A stretch of 64,000 nt of DNA from Calidifontibacillus oryziterrae (GCF_000331575.1 NZ_KB223527.1:159842-223841), one strand, 5' to 3'. Shown: positions 47,066 to 55,962, counted from the stretch's first letter. The notes: generated by a model not told the origin, from the sequence alone. A program made the numbers and translations.

Positions 47066-47968
47066 ATGGAGACTATCAATACTATTAGAAAAGGAGAAAT
47101 AGGCGCGTGGATTAGTATTTTTGCCTATATCTTTCTTGCCGTTATAAAACTGATCATTGGTAATATTTCCGGTTCAGAAGCACTATCCGCTGATGGACTC
47201 AATAACTCGACAGATATTATTGCATCAGTTGCTGTCTTAATTGGATTAAAAATATCACGTAAGCCACCAGACCAAAATCACCAATATGGTCATTTACGAT
47301 CTGAGACTGTCGCCTCTTTATTAGCATCTTTTATTATGATGGCTGTCGGAATTCAAGTTCTTTATAATGCACTGCTCTCAGTTATACATGTCAAACAAGA
47401 ATCTCCTGATATGCTTGCCGCTTGGACTGCTTTATTTAGCTTCTTTGTAATGTTTGCTGTTTATAAGTATAATTTCAAGCTTGCAAAAAAAATTAATAGT
47501 CATGCTGTAATGGCTGCAGCACAGGATAATAAATCAGATTCCTATGTAAGCTTAGGTGCATTTATCGGTATCATTGGCTCACAATTCGGTTATGCGTGGG
47601 TGGATACTATCACTGCTTTAATAGTCGGGGTATTAATATGTAAAACAGCATGGGACATATTTAGACAAGCTTCACTTTCACTGACAGATGCCTTTGAAAG
47701 TGAAGAGCTACAGGAAATTGAACGTATTGTAATAGATACACCTGGTGTTCTTTCGTTAAATGATATAAAAGGTAGATATCACGGTAGTAGCGCCATGATC
47801 GATATCATTATTGAAGTAAATCCAAATATTACAATTTTAGCCGGCCATAAAATCGCTGATTTAATTGAGGAACGCTTAAAAATGAATTTGGGTATTCATT
47901 ACGTCCACATACATGTTGAACCAAGTATGAAGAATCTTATGAGTAACGAAAGCACACATAAAAAATAG
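47066..47968 (+). CDS. cation diffusion facilitator, MneP-like
   Basis: Divalent metal exporter of 300 residues: six hydrophobic segments, then a cytoplasmic ferredoxin-like domain. Metal-site candidates are ALSADGLNNSTD in helix II, HQYGHLRSE after it, and AQDNKSDSYVS in helix V. In B. subtilis the similar MneP and MneS export Mn(II); the same is likely here but not certain. ATG 47066 was chosen, 9-11 nt after AAGGAG; a frame from 47042 has no site. Confidence 0.88.
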   Translation: METINTIRKGEIGAWISIFAYIFLAVIKLIIGNISGSEALSADGLNNSTDIIASVAVLIGLKISRKPPDQNHQYGHLRSETVASLLASFIMMAVGIQVLYNALLSVIHVKQESPDMLAAWTALFSFFVMFAVYKYNFKLAKKINSHAVMAAAQDNKSDSYVSLGAFIGIIGSQFGYAWVDTITALIVGVLICKTAWDIFRQASLSLTDAFESEELQEIERIVIDTPGVLSLNDIKGRYHGSSAMIDIIIEVNPNITILAGHKIADLIEERLKMNLGIHYVHIHVEPSMKNLMSNESTHKK

Positions 47969-48025
47969 GTATTTCATGACTAGTTAATCTGCTTTTGCTC
48001 ATAATACAACTAGAGGTGATTGCCC

Positions 48026-48316
48026 TTGAAGCTTTCCAAGGTTGAAAATCAAAAATTAAGTGACTCAATTGATCATATGCAGGAAGCACTGGATGTTTTC
48101 ATCGATCTCTATAACCAATCAGAGGACGATGTATTTCATGTAAAACTTGAAGATGATGTCATAGAATTGATCCACAAGGCAAAGCATGTGTTAGGGGCAG
48201 AAATTGTCAACCAAAAAGTTAATACTCTTATAAAAGAAGTTCTTTCTTTTTTACCATTATATGAAATTTCTGAGCAAACCGCTAAAAATCATGATGAGGA
48301 AAATAAAGCTACTTAG
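48026..48316 (+). CDS. hypothetical helical protein (96 aa)
   Basis: Not recognised. All-helical acidic protein (SDSIDHMQEALDVFIDLYNQSEDD, read in parts). TTG start with AGAGGTG 7 nt upstream; another TTG is too close to that site. It follows the CDF gene by 57 bp and precedes another unknown gene, possibly one transcript. Confidence 0.62.
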   Translation: MKLSKVENQKLSDSIDHMQEALDVFIDLYNQSEDDVFHVKLEDDVIELIHKAKHVLGAEIVNQKVNTLIKEVLSFLPLYEISEQTAKNHDEENKAT

Positions 48317-48367
48317 ATTTTAAAGATCAATGGATTATACACTTCGACTAAGTATGAGGTGATGACG

Positions 48368-48730
48368 GTGGAAATGAAAACAATTATGACTACTTTTACT
48401 GAAACGATTACAGGTACGATCCAGCATATTCAACAAGCAATCAGCAACTATCTTCAATCTGAAAAGATTACAGCACTTGATCTTGCTACTTTTATAAAAG
48501 ATGATACAAGTACACTGAAATCAGCGAGACAGCTGTTAGGTATCACGTATCATAAATACGAACTAAACAAGGATGAACTCTTATTTGTTCTAGAAACAAA
48601 AGGTGAAGAAAATGAAAAGATCCTTTCATTAACTGTTTACAATAAAGGGCAAGCAATTATCAAATACAGAAGCTATGATCGAAATGCATCCCCTGATAAA
48701 ACCTTTACCTTGATGCCACTTACACACTAA
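48368..48730 (+). CDS. hypothetical protein (120 aa)
   Basis: Not recognised. Helical N-terminal half (TITGTIQHIQQAISNYLQ) and strand-rich C-terminal half (KILSLTVYNKGQAIIKY) with DRNASPDKTF near the end. GAGG lies 9 nt before GTG 48368; ATG 48374 is also possible. The dispersed repeat starts 42 nt past its stop in the same orientation. Confidence 0.6.
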   Translation: MEMKTIMTTFTETITGTIQHIQQAISNYLQSEKITALDLATFIKDDTSTLKSARQLLGITYHKYELNKDELLFVLETKGEENEKILSLTVYNKGQAIIKYRSYDRNASPDKTFTLMPLTH

Positions 48731-48772
48731 AATGTCTCAATCCTTTGACAATCATTTACTTATGCATAAAGG

Positions 48773-48980
48773 AACAAAAGCTATAGGCGCCCTGATTAGC
48801 GACGTATAAACTAAGAGCGCATCGACTGAGATAAACAAAACACGTCGAGGGACGAGTCGATGTTGACTTATCGCAAAAGAGATGAGCGAAGTTTACTAGT
48901 CGCTGGGCGCTTGCGCTAGACGACTACTCTCTGTGCTATAGTATTTATCCACAGGATCAAATTTTATAATTTCCTAAACA
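48773..48980 (+). repeat. dispersed structured repeat element, copy 4 (reference copy)
   Basis: About 208 bp. Pairings visible: GCGCCC/GGGCGC, then AGCGAC/GTCGCT and AAACT/AGTTT as a long outer stem. Inside are CATCGACT/AGTCGATG with CGTC-GAGG-GACG at its tip, and TCGC/GCGA. A 3' segment ends ATCC-ACA-GGAT plus an AT-rich tail shared with copy 2. A multibranched RNA or cruciform is plausible. Confidence 0.93.
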
Positions 48981-48982
48981 GC

Positions 48983-49005
48983 AAAAAAACTGACTTTGAA
49001 GTCAG
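48983..49005 (-). terminator. intrinsic terminator of spoVIF
   Basis: Minus-strand CTGACTT/AAGTCAG stem with a two-base centre, then seven T, 11 nt past the stop. Confidence 0.8.
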
Positions 49006-49015
49006 CCTTCCCATT

Positions 49016-49273
49016 TTATTTGTTCATCATTTTCGTTAAAGAATTTAAATCCATTGGCATGTTATTATTTAAGATTGATTTTACAATCATGTCTTCTTTT
49101 TCCTTTGGAACTCGTTTCCCTGCAAGCTGAGCAACTTGAGCAATTACTTTTCTGACTGTTTTTTCATCCTTGAAATTAGCATTGGCTAAAGAGTTTGCCA
49201 GCTTCATAACATCACTCATGTTAACACCTGTTTTCTTTTCAATGTTTCCAAACATGTTATTATTTTTCTGCAT
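49016..49273 (-). CDS. spoVIF: sporulation-specific protein SpoVIF
   Basis: 85-residue spore coat assembly factor. Segments FGNIEKKTGVNMSDVMKLANSL and KDEKTVRKVIAQVAQLAGKRVPKE (in parts) match Bacillus SpoVIF, and it ends with KSILNNNMPMDLN. GGAGG lies 11 nt before ATG 49273; longer frames begin inside the upstream region. Expression in the mother cell under sigma-K/GerE is known for the family. Confidence 0.9.
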   Translation of the reverse strand: MQKNNNMFGNIEKKTGVNMSDVMKLANSLANANFKDEKTVRKVIAQVAQLAGKRVPKEKEDMIVKSILNNNMPMDLNSLTKMMNK

Positions 49274-49470
49274 GTATGAACGTTCCTCCATTTCCTTTGA
49301 CGTTACTAGCATTGTATGGAGTAAAACCAAAATTGTGCAAAATCAGTAAGAAAAGGCTCAAGTGCCTTAGAAAAACAGGCAATATCTTTACTAACGTATT
49401 AGTGGCATTCATAAAATTTCACTATTATAATAATAATAATAACGTGAATATTGATTCGAGGAGCTTTAAA

Positions 49471-50226
49471 ATGAGCAAACACTTAGTATTTAATTCAAAA
49501 ATTGGTTCACAAAAGCCTAATAGTCTACTAAACTCTGATGCCGATTGTCCATTTTGTGATCGTGACAACCTAACAGATCTACTAGAAACTGAAGGCTCGA
49601 TTATCTGGCTGAAAAATAAATATCCTACATTAGAAGATACTTATCAGACCGTAATCATCGAAACCGATGAATGTCACTCCGAGCTTTCCGAATATAATAA
49701 AGACCATCTCTATCGAGTCATCTCATTTGGTCTTAAGCATTGGAAAAATTTAATTCATAGTAAACGATATGAGTCGGTACTTTTATTCAAAAATCATGGG
49801 CCTTACTCTGGTGGTTCCTTACGTCACCCCCATATGCAAATAGTCGGGTTAGAAAAGATGAATTATTTGAAATCGATGAGCGACGAACATTTCAACGGAA
49901 TTCAAATCGAGCATAAAAATGGGATTGAATATAATATTTCTAAATATCCAAGGATGGGATTTTTCGAATTTAACGTAATAATGGAAAATCACGACAATAT
50001 TGAATCATTTGCCGATAACATTCAAATATCAGCCCACTATATTTTGAACCATTTTAATAAAAACTGTAATAGCTATAATCTATTTTTCTATGAATTAGGA
50101 GAAAAAATTGCGGTAAAAATTATGCCTAGATTTTCGACATCTCCACTCTTTGTCGGGTATTCCATCCCACAGGTTTCTAATCGGATAGAAGATGTTGTCA
50201 AAAAGATCAAAACTATATATTTTTAA
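49471..50226 (+). CDS. DUF4931 protein, GalT/HIT-like fold
   Basis: 251-residue protein resembling galactose-1-phosphate uridylyltransferases. It has the zinc-type pair CPFCDR near residue 28 and the nucleotidyl-transfer motif SLRHPHMQIVG (HxHxQ). The surrounding KNHGPYSGGS and RMGFFEFNVI are hallmarks of the Bacillus DUF4931 family. The substrate is unknown. GAGGAG is 7 nt before ATG 49471; 65 upstream codons of open frame lack a start signal. It is divergent from spoVIF. Confidence 0.85.
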   Translation: MSKHLVFNSKIGSQKPNSLLNSDADCPFCDRDNLTDLLETEGSIIWLKNKYPTLEDTYQTVIIETDECHSELSEYNKDHLYRVISFGLKHWKNLIHSKRYESVLLFKNHGPYSGGSLRHPHMQIVGLEKMNYLKSMSDEHFNGIQIEHKNGIEYNISKYPRMGFFEFNVIMENHDNIESFADNIQISAHYILNHFNKNCNSYNLFFYELGEKIAVKIMPRFSTSPLFVGYSIPQVSNRIEDVVKKIKTIYF

Positions 50227-50375
50227 AATAAGCTACGCTATATGCGTAGTTTTCCTTATTAAATTAAGCTTCAATATATCTAGTTGAAATATTAAATATA
50301 TTCCTGTATTACCTGTGAGATAAAGCACTCTTTTTGTAGTGGTTTTTATGGTATGTTACAGTTGGTGAGGTTTAA

Positions 50376-51482
50376 ATGGTAAAAAAACAAAAAATTTATT
50401 ATGCACTTCTTATAGCGGTTTTAGCTGTTCCGATCATTTTTGTTTTGTTTTTATTTATTGCTGATTTTAATACTGACGATATAATTGTTGCGGTTATTGA
50501 TACAGGCGTTGATTATAACCATGAATTTTTAAAGGGGAAGGTTCTTGATGGGATTGACGTTGTAGATTTTGATCAGAATCCAATGGATGAATTTGGACAC
50601 GGTACCCATGTCTCCGGAATTATCGTTAAGAATGCACCTGCAGCAAAAATTTTGCCAATACGTACGTTAAATAAAAATGGCGTAAACGGCTATTTTCCAA
50701 ATGGGCTTTGTATTCTTTATGCGATAATGAAAGGTGCCGATATCATCAATATGAGCTATAGCTCAAAGTCTGATCCAACAACGTCAATAGCTGTTAAATT
50801 TGGACATATGAAGGGGGTAATTTTCGTCGGTGCCGCTGGGGATCAAAACTCTGATGGCGTCAAATTCCCTGCTAGTCTTAACGAAGTAATTTCAGTTGGA
50901 ACGGTCAAGCCGAGTATGAAAAAGATCTACAGACGCTCTAATTTTGGTGAAGATATTGATTATATAGCACCAGGTGTGGCAATTTTAAGCTCTGACACAC
51001 AAAAGAGCTATTTTAAAAGAACTGGGACAAGCATGTCTGCTGCCTATGTTTCCGGAGCTATTGCATACTTAAAAACGAAAAACTCCCGAATAAACAGCAA
51101 AACAATTAAAGGATATTTGGATCAGGATGCAAATACGATAAATGATAAAATTAAGTATAAAGTAATCGATATAAATAAAATTAAAGCAATTAATGAGAAT
51201 GCGCCTTATTTCGATATAAAAGATATCCCTCTTGATTATAAAAATGCGGAAATTAACATTTCATATGAAGCCCTATTTATCGATGAAATTAAAATCTTTA
51301 ATAATCATAAACTTATAAGCACAGTCAATCCAATTGAACAGAAGAAAATATCGGTTGATTTAAAGAATGGTACAAATCTTATTCGCTTTGTTGCAAAATC
51401 CAAAACCAATCTATTTATTAAGGAAATTAAGGTTTATAAAAATAAACAGAAACGTATAATTGAAGATAGAACTGCATTATAA
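50376..51482 (+). CDS. membrane-anchored subtilisin-family protease without prodomain, Asp in oxyanion position
   Basis: S8 serine peptidase of 368 residues. An N-terminal membrane helix (YYALLIAVLAVPIIFVLFLF) is followed almost at once by the catalytic domain. The Asp is in AVIDTGVDY, the His in GHGTHVSGI, and the Ser in GTSMSAAYVSG. The usual oxyanion Asn (AAGN) reads GAAGDQNSDG, an Asp as in prohormone convertase 2. The last 85 residues (after INENAPYFD) form a strand-rich extra domain. GGTGAGG lies before the ATG. Substrate unknown; a single gene. Confidence 0.88.
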   Translation: MVKKQKIYYALLIAVLAVPIIFVLFLFIADFNTDDIIVAVIDTGVDYNHEFLKGKVLDGIDVVDFDQNPMDEFGHGTHVSGIIVKNAPAAKILPIRTLNKNGVNGYFPNGLCILYAIMKGADIINMSYSSKSDPTTSIAVKFGHMKGVIFVGAAGDQNSDGVKFPASLNEVISVGTVKPSMKKIYRRSNFGEDIDYIAPGVAILSSDTQKSYFKRTGTSMSAAYVSGAIAYLKTKNSRINSKTIKGYLDQDANTINDKIKYKVIDINKIKAINENAPYFDIKDIPLDYKNAEINISYEALFIDEIKIFNNHKLISTVNPIEQKKISVDLKNGTNLIRFVAKSKTNLFIKEIKVYKNKQKRIIEDRTAL

Positions 51483-51487
51483 CATTC

Positions 51488-51510
51488 AGCCCTCCTATGA
51501 GGGCTTTTTA
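51488..51510. terminator. terminator between S8 protease and yozE
   Basis: AGCCCTC/GAGGGCT stem with CTAT loop and TTTTTAT tail, between convergent genes. Confidence 0.85.
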
Positions 51511-51735
51511 TCATTCTAAAACCTCTATTTCGTAAACGGACCAAAGTTCATCAAAAATTGTGACTGACTGAAGTGATGTATCCCCTAACTCTAAGTAATT
51601 ACTAATTTCATAATAATCATGTGAATACTTTGGGAATCCATGGTCCTTGTATACTTCCTCTGCAAATTGACCAAACCTATCATTTTTTTTGGTAGTTCTA
51701 TATTTTAACACAAATTGATAAAATGACTTTTTCAA
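51511..51735 (-). CDS. yozE: YozE family small protein
   Basis: 74-residue protein of the YozE SAM-like fold family: SFYQFVLKYR, HGFPKYSHDYYEISNYLE, and FDELWSVYEIE match B. subtilis YozE position by position. Its function is unknown. TTG start with GGGGGG 7 nt upstream. It is convergent with the S8 gene. Confidence 0.88.
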   Translation of the reverse strand: MKKSFYQFVLKYRTTKKNDRFGQFAEEVYKDHGFPKYSHDYYEISNYLELGDTSLQSVTIFDELWSVYEIEVLE

Positions 51736-51868
51736 GAAAAACCCCCCCTTATAACCAAGTATCTACTATTGTGACTTGTAGTGTGTCCCTCTATACTTTT
51801 CAATGTGTATACACAATGAAACACCACCGCTCAAGTGCCCATACAACTTGAGATTAGGAGTGATAGAT

Positions 51869-52528
51869 GTGAGAAAACACAGGTTTTTTATCATTTTAAC
51901 ATGCATTCTTTCTTTTTCATTACTTTTTTCAACAATTAATGTAGATCAAGCAAATGCAAGTACTACAAAAGTAATTAAACAAGGAATGAACAGCGGTTAT
52001 GTATATGACCTTCAGCACCGCTTGCAACAAACGGGCACTTATAAGGAAGCTATTACTGGTTATTTTGGACCAGTCACAAAAAATGCGGTGGTTAAGTTCC
52101 AAAAGAGATATGGACTTACTCCAGATGGTATTGTCGGGCCAAATACTTGGAGAGCACTTTATAAACACACATTTACCGCTAATGAAATAGAAATGCTTGC
52201 TAAGCTCGTCCATGGTGAAGCAAGAGGCGAAACGTTCGAAGGAAAAGTTGCAGTTGCTGCCGTCGTTTTAAACCGAGTCGATTCGAAAAAATTTCCAAAT
52301 ACCGTAAAGAGTGTAATATTTGAACCATACGCATTTACTGCTGTAGCAGATGGTCAATATTATACAAAACCTAATAAAGTTGCATACCAAGCTGTGTACA
52401 ATGCTATTCAAGGTTGGGACCCTTCATATGGTGCACTGTTCTATTTTAATCCAAAAACAGCTACATCAAAATGGATCTGGTCGAGACCTCAAATAAAACA
52501 GATAGATAACCACATTTTCACACTGTAA
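51869..52528 (+). CDS. sleB: spore cortex-lytic enzyme SleB
   Basis: Lytic transglycosylase that degrades cortex peptidoglycan at germination. A signal peptide (FFIILTCILSFSLLFST) precedes a peptidoglycan-binding domain (SGYVYDLQHRLQQTGTY, FGPVTKNAVVKFQK, DGIVGPNTWRAL). The catalytic domain follows, with the Glu in HGEARGE and AAVVLNRV, AFTAVADGQ, WDPSYGALFYFNP, TSKWIWSRPQIK. At 219 residues it is short for SleB (near 300 in B. subtilis), the linker being compact. GTG start 8 nt after AGGAG. No ypeB follows, though it usually does. Confidence 0.92.
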   Translation: MRKHRFFIILTCILSFSLLFSTINVDQANASTTKVIKQGMNSGYVYDLQHRLQQTGTYKEAITGYFGPVTKNAVVKFQKRYGLTPDGIVGPNTWRALYKHTFTANEIEMLAKLVHGEARGETFEGKVAVAAVVLNRVDSKKFPNTVKSVIFEPYAFTAVADGQYYTKPNKVAYQAVYNAIQGWDPSYGALFYFNPKTATSKWIWSRPQIKQIDNHIFTL

Positions 52529-52556
52529 TATATAAAAAGCAGAATATTGAATCTAT

Positions 52557-52596
52557 CCTCTATTGTTAGATATAATTTAACAATAGGGGGTTTTTT
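52557..52596 (+). terminator. intrinsic terminator of sleB
   Basis: CCTCTATTGTTA/TAACAATAGGGG stem followed by TTTTTT. Confidence 0.85.
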
Positions 52597-52668
52597 ATTT
52601 CACTCTTGTTTTTTATTTCACTATTGTAGTGACGCCCGTTAAGCATATTTTGATTAAACTGAACTCAA

Positions 52669-52711
52669 TGTGATAAATATCACACTTTTGAATAAAATGG
52701 TTTGCTATAGT
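52669..52711 (+). promoter_or_regulatory. Fnr-dependent class II promoter of the truncated haemoglobin gene
   Basis: TGTGATAAATATCACA (52669-52684) fits the Bacillus Fnr box TGTGA-N6-TCACA exactly. A -10 element TATAGT is at 52706-52711. With a start about 7 nt after it (near 52718), the box centre is at about -41.5, the position for activation by Fnr under oxygen limitation. Confidence 0.8.
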
Positions 52712-52744
52712 GGAAAGAAATACTGGAAAAGATAGGTGATACTC

Positions 52745-53125
52745 GTGAGCTTTGAAATACCATATGAAGTAATTGGTGGTGCGGAAACGATCGAAAAGCT
52801 AGTAAAAGCTTTTTATCCAAAAGTATACTCCCATCCTGATTTAAAGCCGTTATTTAAGGATGACATGAAAGTGATTATGAGAAAGCAAAAAATGTTTTTA
52901 ACCCAATTTTTAGGGGGTCCTACACTTTATAGCGATGAATTTGGACCCCCTGCTATGAGGTCAAGACATCTTCCCTTTGAAATTACACCTACACGCGCAA
53001 AAGCTTGGCTTACTTGTATGAAGGAAGCGATGGATGATATTGGCTTAGAAGGTTCCATTCGAGAACAAATTTATGAGCGATTAACACATGTAGCTACAAT
53101 AATGATTAACACGCCTGATCAATAA
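52745..53125 (+). CDS. group II truncated haemoglobin (YjbI/trHbO type)
   Basis: Single-domain haem protein of 126 residues that binds O2 or NO. It shows YEVIGG at the start, FYPKVYSHPDLKPLF, QFLGGPTLYSDEFGPP, and the proximal His in RSRHLPFEIT. The G8 Trp is in AKAWLTCMKEAMDDIGL. These segments closely match B. subtilis YjbI. GTG 52745 has AGGTG 6 nt upstream; a GTG nine bases earlier overlaps that site. The promoter carries an Fnr box, so induction at low oxygen is likely. It is convergent with hemAT. Confidence 0.92.
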   Translation: MSFEIPYEVIGGAETIEKLVKAFYPKVYSHPDLKPLFKDDMKVIMRKQKMFLTQFLGGPTLYSDEFGPPAMRSRHLPFEITPTRAKAWLTCMKEAMDDIGLEGSIREQIYERLTHVATIMINTPDQ

Positions 53126-53138
53126 CAATCAGGCGTGT
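53109..53138. terminator. terminator between trHb and hemAT
   Basis: ACACGCCTGAT/ATCAGGCGTGT stem then TTTTATATTTTT. The trHb stop codon lies in its loop. Confidence 0.85.
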
Positions 53139-53190
53139 TTTATATTTTTATTTCATTACTTTAAGTGATAAGCAATAGTGCTATTCGTTC

Positions 53191-54564
53191 TTAACTGAAC
53201 TTATCATTTAATTCACTATTTAAGTAGGTAAGTTGCTGTGCCATATCTGCAATTTGCTGCGATGCTATAGAAATATCTTGGAATGTTTCTTGAAATGCAG
53301 AAACGAAACCGCTAAAGTTGCGAATCTTTTCATCATTTTGTTTAACCCCGCTTACAGAGCTTTCGAGAACGTCTATAATATTACGGTTTATTTCTCTAAA
53401 TAAACTTGTTTGTTCAACGATTTTATTAAAGGCATCCTCAAAATATTTTACCTTTTCCTGTACGTTAGTAATTTGTTCTTGGATGTGATCCAGTGCTTCT
53501 TGTGTTTGGTTGGCTAAGTTGCGTACTTCCTTCGCAACAACAGTGAACCCTCTACCATGTTCACCTGCACGTGCTGCCTCAATGGTTGCGTTTAATGATA
53601 ACACATTGGTCTGACTGGATACATCACGAATCACCTTTACGACTTGACCAATCTTATTGGAGCTTTCACTTAATTCCGTTGTCATATTTTTTGTTGATTC
53701 AATCATATCTACTATCGTGTCAATCTCATTGAGAGAACTAGCTACATTTGTTTTCCCATCTTGAACTTGACTAATCATCTGTTGGGAGTTTTCTTGAATT
53801 AGGCGGATTCCTTCTAATATTTCACGTACTATTTTTTCTTTATCAGCTATAGTTGCTGTTGTTTCTTGGGCATTTGCTGCTAATGCAGTAGCTGATTCAT
53901 TTAAGCGATGCTGTAATTCTTCAACTTCATTTAATTTCATCATAGAAGAAGTATACGATTCAATATATGTTGATATGCCGATTTGCATATCAAACGAACA
54001 AAGCTTTAAAAAAGATTGGTACGTTTCTTCAGCATCCTTATGTGGCAATTCTTTATTTAATATTGCTAATACCTCATTTTGAATTAACGTATAGGCACCA
54101 ATATACCATTCCGGAAAAAGATTGATACGATTATGAACATTCCCTATGATCTTACGTCTAATAACATAATCAGCACCTACCTCACCAGAAACCATATCTA
54201 ATAGATACCCTCTTAAAGTTTTCTTTAAGCGATCGATCGTCGAATGTTTATTTATTATATCCAGTAAGTGGGGTAGCTCTTGAAGTCGATTATAGAACGC
54301 AGTCACCATTTGCTCAGAATATTTTTCAAAAATGGGGCGAATGGTTGCCAACCGCTCAATGTCCTCAACTGTTAAACCAACAAATTTAACTTGCTCAGCC
54401 TCATCACTATTTAAGAGCTCTTGAAATCGCTTTGAAGTGGAGCTTTCTTTATTCGTATTAAGCTGTATATTTACCGTATTTGTTTCAATTGTATGATCTT
54501 TTTTGCCAAAGAAGATAGCACCAGTTTCATTTGCTAAAAGTCTTTTGAAAAGATGATTTACCAT
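53191..54564 (-). CDS. hemAT: haem-based aerotaxis transducer HemAT
   Basis: Soluble chemoreceptor of 457 residues that senses O2 and signals to CheA. The N-terminal globin-coupled sensor spans residues 50-210, with the proximal His in [22 protein letters not shown], read in part. The C-terminal half is an MCP signalling domain with [29 protein letters not shown] as hairpin tip, read in parts as [19 protein letters not shown]. No membrane helix is present. AAAGGAGAG lies about 9 nt before the ATG. No sigma-D promoter was found. Confidence 0.93.
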   Translation of the reverse strand: MVNHLFKRLLANETGAIFFGKKDHTIETNTVNIQLNTNKESSTSKRFQELLNSDEAEQVKFVGLTVEDIERLATIRPIFEKYSEQMVTAFYNRLQELPHLLDIINKHSTIDRLKKTLRGYLLDMVSGEVGADYVIRRKIIGNVHNRINLFPEWYIGAYTLIQNEVLAILNKELPHKDAEETYQSFLKLCSFDMQIGISTYIESYTSSMMKLNEVEELQHRLNESATALAANAQETTATIADKEKIVREILEGIRLIQENSQQMISQVQDGKTNVASSLNEIDTIVDMIESTKNMTTELSESSNKIGQVVKVIRDVSSQTNVLSLNATIEAARAGEHGRGFTVVAKEVRNLANQTQEALDHIQEQITNVQEKVKYFEDAFNKIVEQTSLFREINRNIIDVLESSVSGVKQNDEKIRNFSGFVSAFQETFQDISIASQQIADMAQQLTYLNSELNDKFS

Positions 54565-54755
54565 AATTGAAATCTCTCCTTTTTAGACATCATTACTAGG
54601 TTATAATTTTTTCATATAAAAAAATACTATCATATAATTTAAATGGATTAACATTAAAAATTTGTAAAAAACGTGACGTTCTCTCGTTTTTCATAATTTT
54701 GAGATTTAATCTATGTTAAAATAATAATAATACCTTTTTGGAGAGGAACCATCTT

Positions 54756-55931
54756 ATGACAATTTTAATTGTTGATGATTCTACAGATGACCGCAATCAT
54801 ATTGTAAACCTGCTTCAAAAACATCGGCTTACGAATATTTTTCTGTTTGCTTCCGGTGTGGACGTGATTACATATATTGTGAAAAATTTAACAACTGAAG
54901 AACCAGAAGAGATTGAACTCATTATAATGGACATTGATTTACCAGATATGAATGGTATTGAAGCTTGTAAAAAGATAAAATCATATCCGATGATGAAGGA
55001 TACACCAGTTATTATTACAACTAAATGTAGGGACAGTGAAATTATTCTAGCATCGTTTAATGCTGGTGCAACAGACTATATTGCAAAACCAATCAATAAT
55101 GTTGAGTTAATTGCTCGTGTTAACCTCTCTTTTAAACTAAGACGAGAAATTGATGATAGGAAAAGAAATGAATTAAAAGTAATGAATCTCTTCCAAAAGA
55201 TGCAATCTGATATACAAATTGCCAAACAAATACAAATTAGTATATTGCCTTCTCCACTTAAGTTGCCACATATATCAATTGATGCTAGATATTTACCTTC
55301 TGAACAACTTTCTGGCGACATGTATTACTGGGTAGAAATTTCACCGAGAAAGTATGGATTAATTTTAATAGATGTGATGGGACATGGAATTCATGCTTCC
55401 TTGATAAGCATGTCCATCCGGTCATTACTTCATGGATTACTTACAAGAGTTGAAGATCCCGTTATAATTTTTAAGGAATTAAACAAACATAGCCATAACC
55501 TTTTCAAAAACAGTACAAAGGGACATTTAAACTCTTATTATTTTTCCGGCATATGCATGCTTTTTGATTTCGCAAATAAACGAATTGAATACGTCAATGC
55601 TGGCCACCCGCCTGCCCTTTTGTTAACTGACAATAAACAAATCCAAAAGCTTGAAATTGGTTGTCCACCAATTGGTTTAATACGGAACTTACAGTTTGAA
55701 AAAGGCGTCATTCCTATAAAGAATAGCTCCAGAATCCTTTTGTATACAGACGGACTTACCGAACTATCCAATCATAAATTCTGGAATAGTAGGCTACAGG
55801 AGCTTTTTATCAAACATCAAAGCTTAGATCATCAAAGCTTTTTTGATGAAGTGTTATTAGAGAGAGCAAAGGAATCAACATGCGAGGACGATGTTTGCAT
55901 AATCTCTGTTAAATTCAATCCAAATAAATAA
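54756..55931 (+). CDS. response regulator with PP2C/SpoIIE-type phosphatase output
   Basis: Two-domain signalling protein of 391 residues. The receiver domain (1-125) has acidic DD near residue 9, the phospho-Asp in IIMDIDLPDMNG, and Lys in DYIAKPINN. A coiled linker leads to a PPM-type phosphatase with QLSGDMYYW, LILIDVMGHGIHASL, YVNAGHPPALLL, LYTDGLTE and EDDVCIISV metal and core motifs. Such proteins dephosphorylate anti-sigma antagonists in partner-switching cascades. No cognate kinase, RsbV or RsbW gene is near. ATG 54756 follows GGAGAGG; a TTG 18 nt earlier overlaps it. Confidence 0.9.
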   Translation: MTILIVDDSTDDRNHIVNLLQKHRLTNIFLFASGVDVITYIVKNLTTEEPEEIELIIMDIDLPDMNGIEACKKIKSYPMMKDTPVIITTKCRDSEIILASFNAGATDYIAKPINNVELIARVNLSFKLRREIDDRKRNELKVMNLFQKMQSDIQIAKQIQISILPSPLKLPHISIDARYLPSEQLSGDMYYWVEISPRKYGLILIDVMGHGIHASLISMSIRSLLHGLLTRVEDPVIIFKELNKHSHNLFKNSTKGHLNSYYFSGICMLFDFANKRIEYVNAGHPPALLLTDNKQIQKLEIGCPPIGLIRNLQFEKGVIPIKNSSRILLYTDGLTELSNHKFWNSRLQELFIKHQSLDHQSFFDEVLLERAKESTCEDDVCIISVKFNPNK

Positions 55932-55962
55932 GTAGTGTAAGCGCCTTGGTTAGTCCAAAAAA

